DNA from: Bacteroidales bacterium | GTDB taxonomy: Bacteria; Bacteroidota; Bacteroidia; Bacteroidales; UBA932 | Direction: 5' to 3' | DNA: 35,806 nt | Assembly (NCBI GenBank): GCA_017651225.1 | Contig: JAGCDF010000073.1 | Coordinates: 1-35,806, forward strand | In this document: in pieces, positions 33,511-35,806 of the stretch | Position numbering within the stretch: position 1 is the stretch's first letter | Layout: the number at the start of each line of letters is the position of its first letter | The notes under the pieces: model-generated | Database searches by the model: none | Seen by the model: the letters and a program-made list of their open reading frames with translations, nothing else | Told to the model about the DNA's origin: nothing | Made by a program: the position numbers and the translations under genes

Positions 33511-34509
33511 ATGAAACACAAGCCCTTTATTTCATTCTACCGGATCGTGTGCGGCATTTCCTTTCTTTGTCTGATTCTTCCGCCCGTCATCCGATCCCTG
33601 TGGACCGGCGCCTTCGCCGGTCCGTCCTGGGTCGCCGGCGCGACGCTTTCGGCCAGCGCCGTCCTGCTCCTTCTTCCTATTTTTGACGAATACGTCCGCC
33701 CTTCCGTGCGCTACGCCGTCGCCATCCTGTGCGTCTGCGTGTGCTGCGCGCTGATGGATGTGCCGCTGCGCCTCTGGCTGCTGGCCGTCCTGATCGTGTT
33801 CGGCATCAGCCTGCTCTTCCGCTGCATCGCGCGCTATGCGCAGCTGCAGCCCCTCTTCCACAACATGGCCGTCTGGTACGGCGTCGAGAACCAGGCCCGC
33901 AACAGCTACGCGCTGGCGCTCTTCATGCTGATCGCCATGCTGCCGGGCGCCGGCGCGCCGCCCTGGGTTGGCTGGGCGCTGCTGCCGCTCAGCCTGGCGC
34001 TCTACGCCCTGCTGCTGGTCCGCGTCTTCACCGGCCGGACCTGCTTCCTGCGCCCCGTGCGGGAGCTGGAGATCAAGGAGCTGATCCGCGGCAACCTCCG
34101 CACCGCACCCGTCCAGGCGGGGGAGAAGACGGAGGAGATGGCGCGGATGTCGCGCCTGTACGCGCGGGTTGTCACCTTGATGGAGCAGAAGCGCCCCTAC
34201 CTGGACGAAGGCTTCGGTCTGGACGACCTGGCCGGCGCGGTCTTCACGAACCGCGGCTACCTTTCGCGCACCATCAACATCCTGTCCGGCCGCAACTTCA
34301 GCCAGTTTGTCAACTACTTCCGCGTGCGCTACGGCGCGGAGCTGCTCCGCAAGGACCCCAACCTGCGCCTGATCAGCGTCGCGCAGATGTGCGGCTTCCA
34401 TTCCAGCCCGTCGTTCAACGCGGCCTTCAAGGTGAACATGGGCGAGACGCCCTCCGTCTACCAGGAGCGTCTGAAGAATGAGAAGTTCGAAAAAGAGATG
34501 AAAAGCTAG
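33511..34509 (+). CDS. membrane-anchored AraC family transcriptional regulator
   Basis: The 332-residue protein has about six hydrophobic segments in its first ~185 residues and a C-terminal AraC/XylS helix-turn-helix domain (about 225-325). The domain contains GFGLDDLAGAVFTNRGYLSRTINILSGRNFSQFVNYFRVRYGAELLRKD and SVAQMCGFHSSPSFNAAFKVNMGETPSVYQERL. It is a membrane-bound one-component regulator, common in Bacteroidota. Its stop and that of the convergent rluA-like gene share the palindrome CTAG (34506-34509). The signal sensed and the targets are unknown. Confidence 0.9.
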   Translation: MKHKPFISFYRIVCGISFLCLILPPVIRSLWTGAFAGPSWVAGATLSASAVLLLLPIFDEYVRPSVRYAVAILCVCVCCALMDVPLRLWLLAVLIVFGISLLFRCIARYAQLQPLFHNMAVWYGVENQARNSYALALFMLIAMLPGAGAPPWVGWALLPLSLALYALLLVRVFTGRTCFLRPVRELEIKELIRGNLRTAPVQAGEKTEEMARMSRLYARVVTLMEQKRPYLDEGFGLDDLAGAVFTNRGYLSRTINILSGRNFSQFVNYFRVRYGAELLRKDPNLRLISVAQMCGFHSSPSFNAAFKVNMGETPSVYQERLKNEKFEKEMKS

Positions 34510-35228
34510 ACCCCTTTCCAGCTGTCGGGCACCGGCGCCGTGATCTCCATCTCCTCCTTCCGGACGGGATGCACGAAGCGGATGTGGCGGGCCAGCAGGC
34601 AGATGCCACCGTCGGGATTGGAGCGCGGCGCGCCGTACTTCAGGTCGCCCTTGATCGGGCAGCCCAGGTGGGCGAGCTGGCAGCGGATCTGGTGGTGGCG
34701 GCCGGTCAGCAGTTCCACTTCCACGAGGTGGTAGCGGTCCGTGCTGCGCAGGTAGCGGTAGTTGAGTTTCGCGAGCTTGGCCTCGGGATAGCGGGCGGGC
34801 TTCGGCGCGGCGCCGTCCGCCACGATGTAGGACTTGTTCTGCTGCTCGTTGCGGTTCATCCAGCCCTCCAGATGCCCCTCCGCCGGCTCCGGCTTCGCGC
34901 AGCACAGCGCCCAGTAGGTCTTGTGCACGCTCCCGTCGCGGAACGCGGCCGTCAGCCGCTCCAGCGCCTTGGAGGTCTTCGCCAGCAGGCAGATGCCGCT
35001 CACCGGGCGGTCCAGCCGGTGGGGGAGGCCCAGGAAGACCTTGCCGGGCTTGCCGTCCCGCTGCGCGATGAAGGCCTTGTAGGCCTCCGTCAGCGGCTCG
35101 TCGCCCGTCTTGTCCCCCTGCGTGATCTCACCCACGCGCTTGCACACCACCAGCAGGTGGTTGTCCTCATACAGGATCCGCCCCTGCAGATCCTCGAACT
35201 CAGCCTTACTCAATTCCCGGTATTCCAT
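34506..35228 (-). CDS. RluA family pseudouridine synthase
   Basis: The 240-residue protein isomerises uridine to pseudouridine in RNA. The catalytic Asp73 lies in GLPHRLDRPVSGICLLAKT, the RluA signature. The later VEVELLTGRHHQIRCQLAHLGCPIKGDLKYG is the matching C-terminal motif. There is no S4 domain at the N-terminus. The exact rRNA or tRNA target cannot be assigned. The -7 promoter element ends 5 nt from the ATG, so the mRNA may be leaderless. Confidence 0.93.
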   Translation of the reverse strand: MEYRELSKAEFEDLQGRILYEDNHLLVVCKRVGEITQGDKTGDEPLTEAYKAFIAQRDGKPGKVFLGLPHRLDRPVSGICLLAKTSKALERLTAAFRDGSVHKTYWALCCAKPEPAEGHLEGWMNRNEQQNKSYIVADGAAPKPARYPEAKLAKLNYRYLRSTDRYHLVEVELLTGRHHQIRCQLAHLGCPIKGDLKYGAPRSNPDGGICLLARHIRFVHPVRKEEMEITAPVPDSWKGV

Positions 35229-35232
35229 AATG

Positions 35233-35240
35233 CAAAGATA
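35233..35240 (-). promoter_or_regulatory. -7 promoter element of the RluA gene, leaderless layout
   Basis: TATCTTTG on the minus strand matches TAnnTTTG. Its G is at 35233 and the ATG begins at 35228, so the start site 4-7 nt downstream falls on the ATG. Confidence 0.5.
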
Positions 35241-35248
35241 GCGAAAAA

Positions 35249-35261
35249 TGACAAATTGTCA
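35249..35261. promoter_or_regulatory. palindrome, possible operator
   Basis: TGACAAATTGTCA is a perfect 6-1-6 palindrome between the expected -33 and -7 positions of the RluA promoter, about 95 nt upstream of dnaK. It could be an operator for either gene, or chance. Confidence 0.3.
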
Positions 35262-35353
35262 GAAAATGGGTGGTGGCAAAGGTTTTGATGATGTGTTTCC
35301 GGCCTGTCGGGACTGGCAGGTCACAGAAAGTGAATTTTAAAAGTTAAGATATT

Positions 35354-35806
35354 ATGGGAAAAATTATTGGAATTGACCTCGGTACCACGAACTCCTGCGT
35401 GGCCGTGATGGAAGGCAACCAGCCTACTGTCATCATCAACGACGAAGGCGCCCGCACGACGCCGTCCGTCGTCGCATTCACGGAGAATGGCGAGCGCAAA
35501 GTGGGCAACCCCGCCAAGCGCCAGGCCATCACCAACCCTCACAACACCATCTTCTCCATCAAACGTTTCATGGGCGAAACCTATGACCAGGTGGACAAAG
35601 AAATCGCCCGCGTGCCGTACAAAGTAGCCCGCGGCGAAAACAACACCCCGCGCGTCGACATCAACGGCCGCCTCTACTCCCCGCAGGAGATCTCCGCGAT
35701 CATCCTCCAGAAGATGAAGAAGACGGCTGAAGACTACCTCCGCCAGGAAGTCACCGAAGCGGTCATCACCGTCCCGGCCTACTTCTCCGACTCGCAGAGC
35801 CAGGCC
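35354..35806 (+). CDS. dnaK: chaperone DnaK (Hsp70), N-terminal part (partial)
   Basis: The first 151 residues of the Hsp70 chaperone are present; the gene continues past the window. The ATPase signature [21 protein letters not shown] opens the protein. [29 protein letters not shown] and the phosphate-2-like segment [17 protein letters not shown] follow. DnaK binds unfolded peptides in an ATP-dependent cycle with DnaJ and GrpE. No TAnnTTTG promoter and no CIRCE element are visible in the 113 nt upstream, so how it is expressed is unclear. Confidence 0.97.
   Translation, partial: MGKIIGIDLGTTNSCVAVMEGNQPTVIINDEGARTTPSVVAFTENGERKVGNPAKRQAITNPHNTIFSIKRFMGETYDQVDKEIARVPYKVARGENNTPRVDINGRLYSPQEISAIILQKMKKTAEDYLRQEVTEAVITVPAYFSDSQSQA

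Noticed and set aside
35229-35353. CIRCE (HrcA) element upstream of dnaK
   Set aside because: No TTAGCACTC/GAGTGCTAA inverted repeat is seen; the only palindrome is the unrelated one at 35249-35261.

Overview
The window looks like a piece of chromosome from a high-GC member of the Bacteroidales (Bacteroidota). Three things point there. Many gene starts are preceded by the Bacteroidota -7 promoter motif TAnnTTTG, and strong Shine-Dalgarno sites are lacking. The proteins belong to Bacteroidota-typical families: DUF3822, DUF4293, a two-domain FKBP lipoprotein, a GIN-domain adhesin, a SPOR lipoprotein, and LytTR and AraC regulators with membrane-spanning N-termini. Codons end strongly in G or C. 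Genus cannot be assigned from the sequence alone.

Layout. 1-229: start of a probable ComEC (minus), cut by the window edge. 300-2531: ackA-pta, the acetate/ATP pathway. 2532-4340: an island holding an IS200-like (Y1/HUH) transposase gene, four ~50-nt hairpin units placed as two pairs around it, and outer 66-nt inverted repeats that also contain the terminators of the two convergent host genes. 4341-8493 (minus): a tight operon of DHH phosphoesterase, FKBP lipoprotein, MATE transporter and cytidylate kinase-like protein. 8597-10289: a membrane-anchored unknown, a short DUF3822 protein and rsmD. 10348-12264: sigma factor, putative anti-sigma partner and GIN-domain surface protein. 12289-13590 (minus): acetyl-CoA hydrolase/transferase, divergent from mazG. 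14468-16682: GNAT protein and prfA. 16743-17987 (minus): fabF. 18064-20244: LytTR regulator, DUF4293 protein and nucleoside phosphorylase. 20255-21759 (minus): ClpN-domain protein and esterase. 21841-25741: gyrA and a secreted TPR protein. 25754-26872 (minus): CapA-like protein. 26918-33414: SPOR lipoprotein, degenerate M28 peptidase fused to a TonB domain, leuS and two YitT-family membrane proteins. 33511-34509: AraC regulator. 34506-35228 (minus): RluA pseudouridine synthase. 35354-35806: start of dnaK.

Most of the window is housekeeping: central carbon and acetate metabolism, translation (prfA, leuS, rsmD, rluA), replication topology (gyrA), lipid synthesis (fabF) and protein quality control (dnaK, FKBP). 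The accessory material is concentrated in the transposase/palindrome island. Two further dispersed-repeat insertions are visible. One lies in frame inside the sigma-factor gene. The other is a hairpin that serves as the shared 3' end of two convergent genes. The strongest candidates for something not yet described are the two-layer palindrome architecture around the HUH transposase, the repeat domesticated inside the sigma factor, and the metal-site-less M28-TonB fusion. No tRNA, rRNA or CRISPR array was seen.
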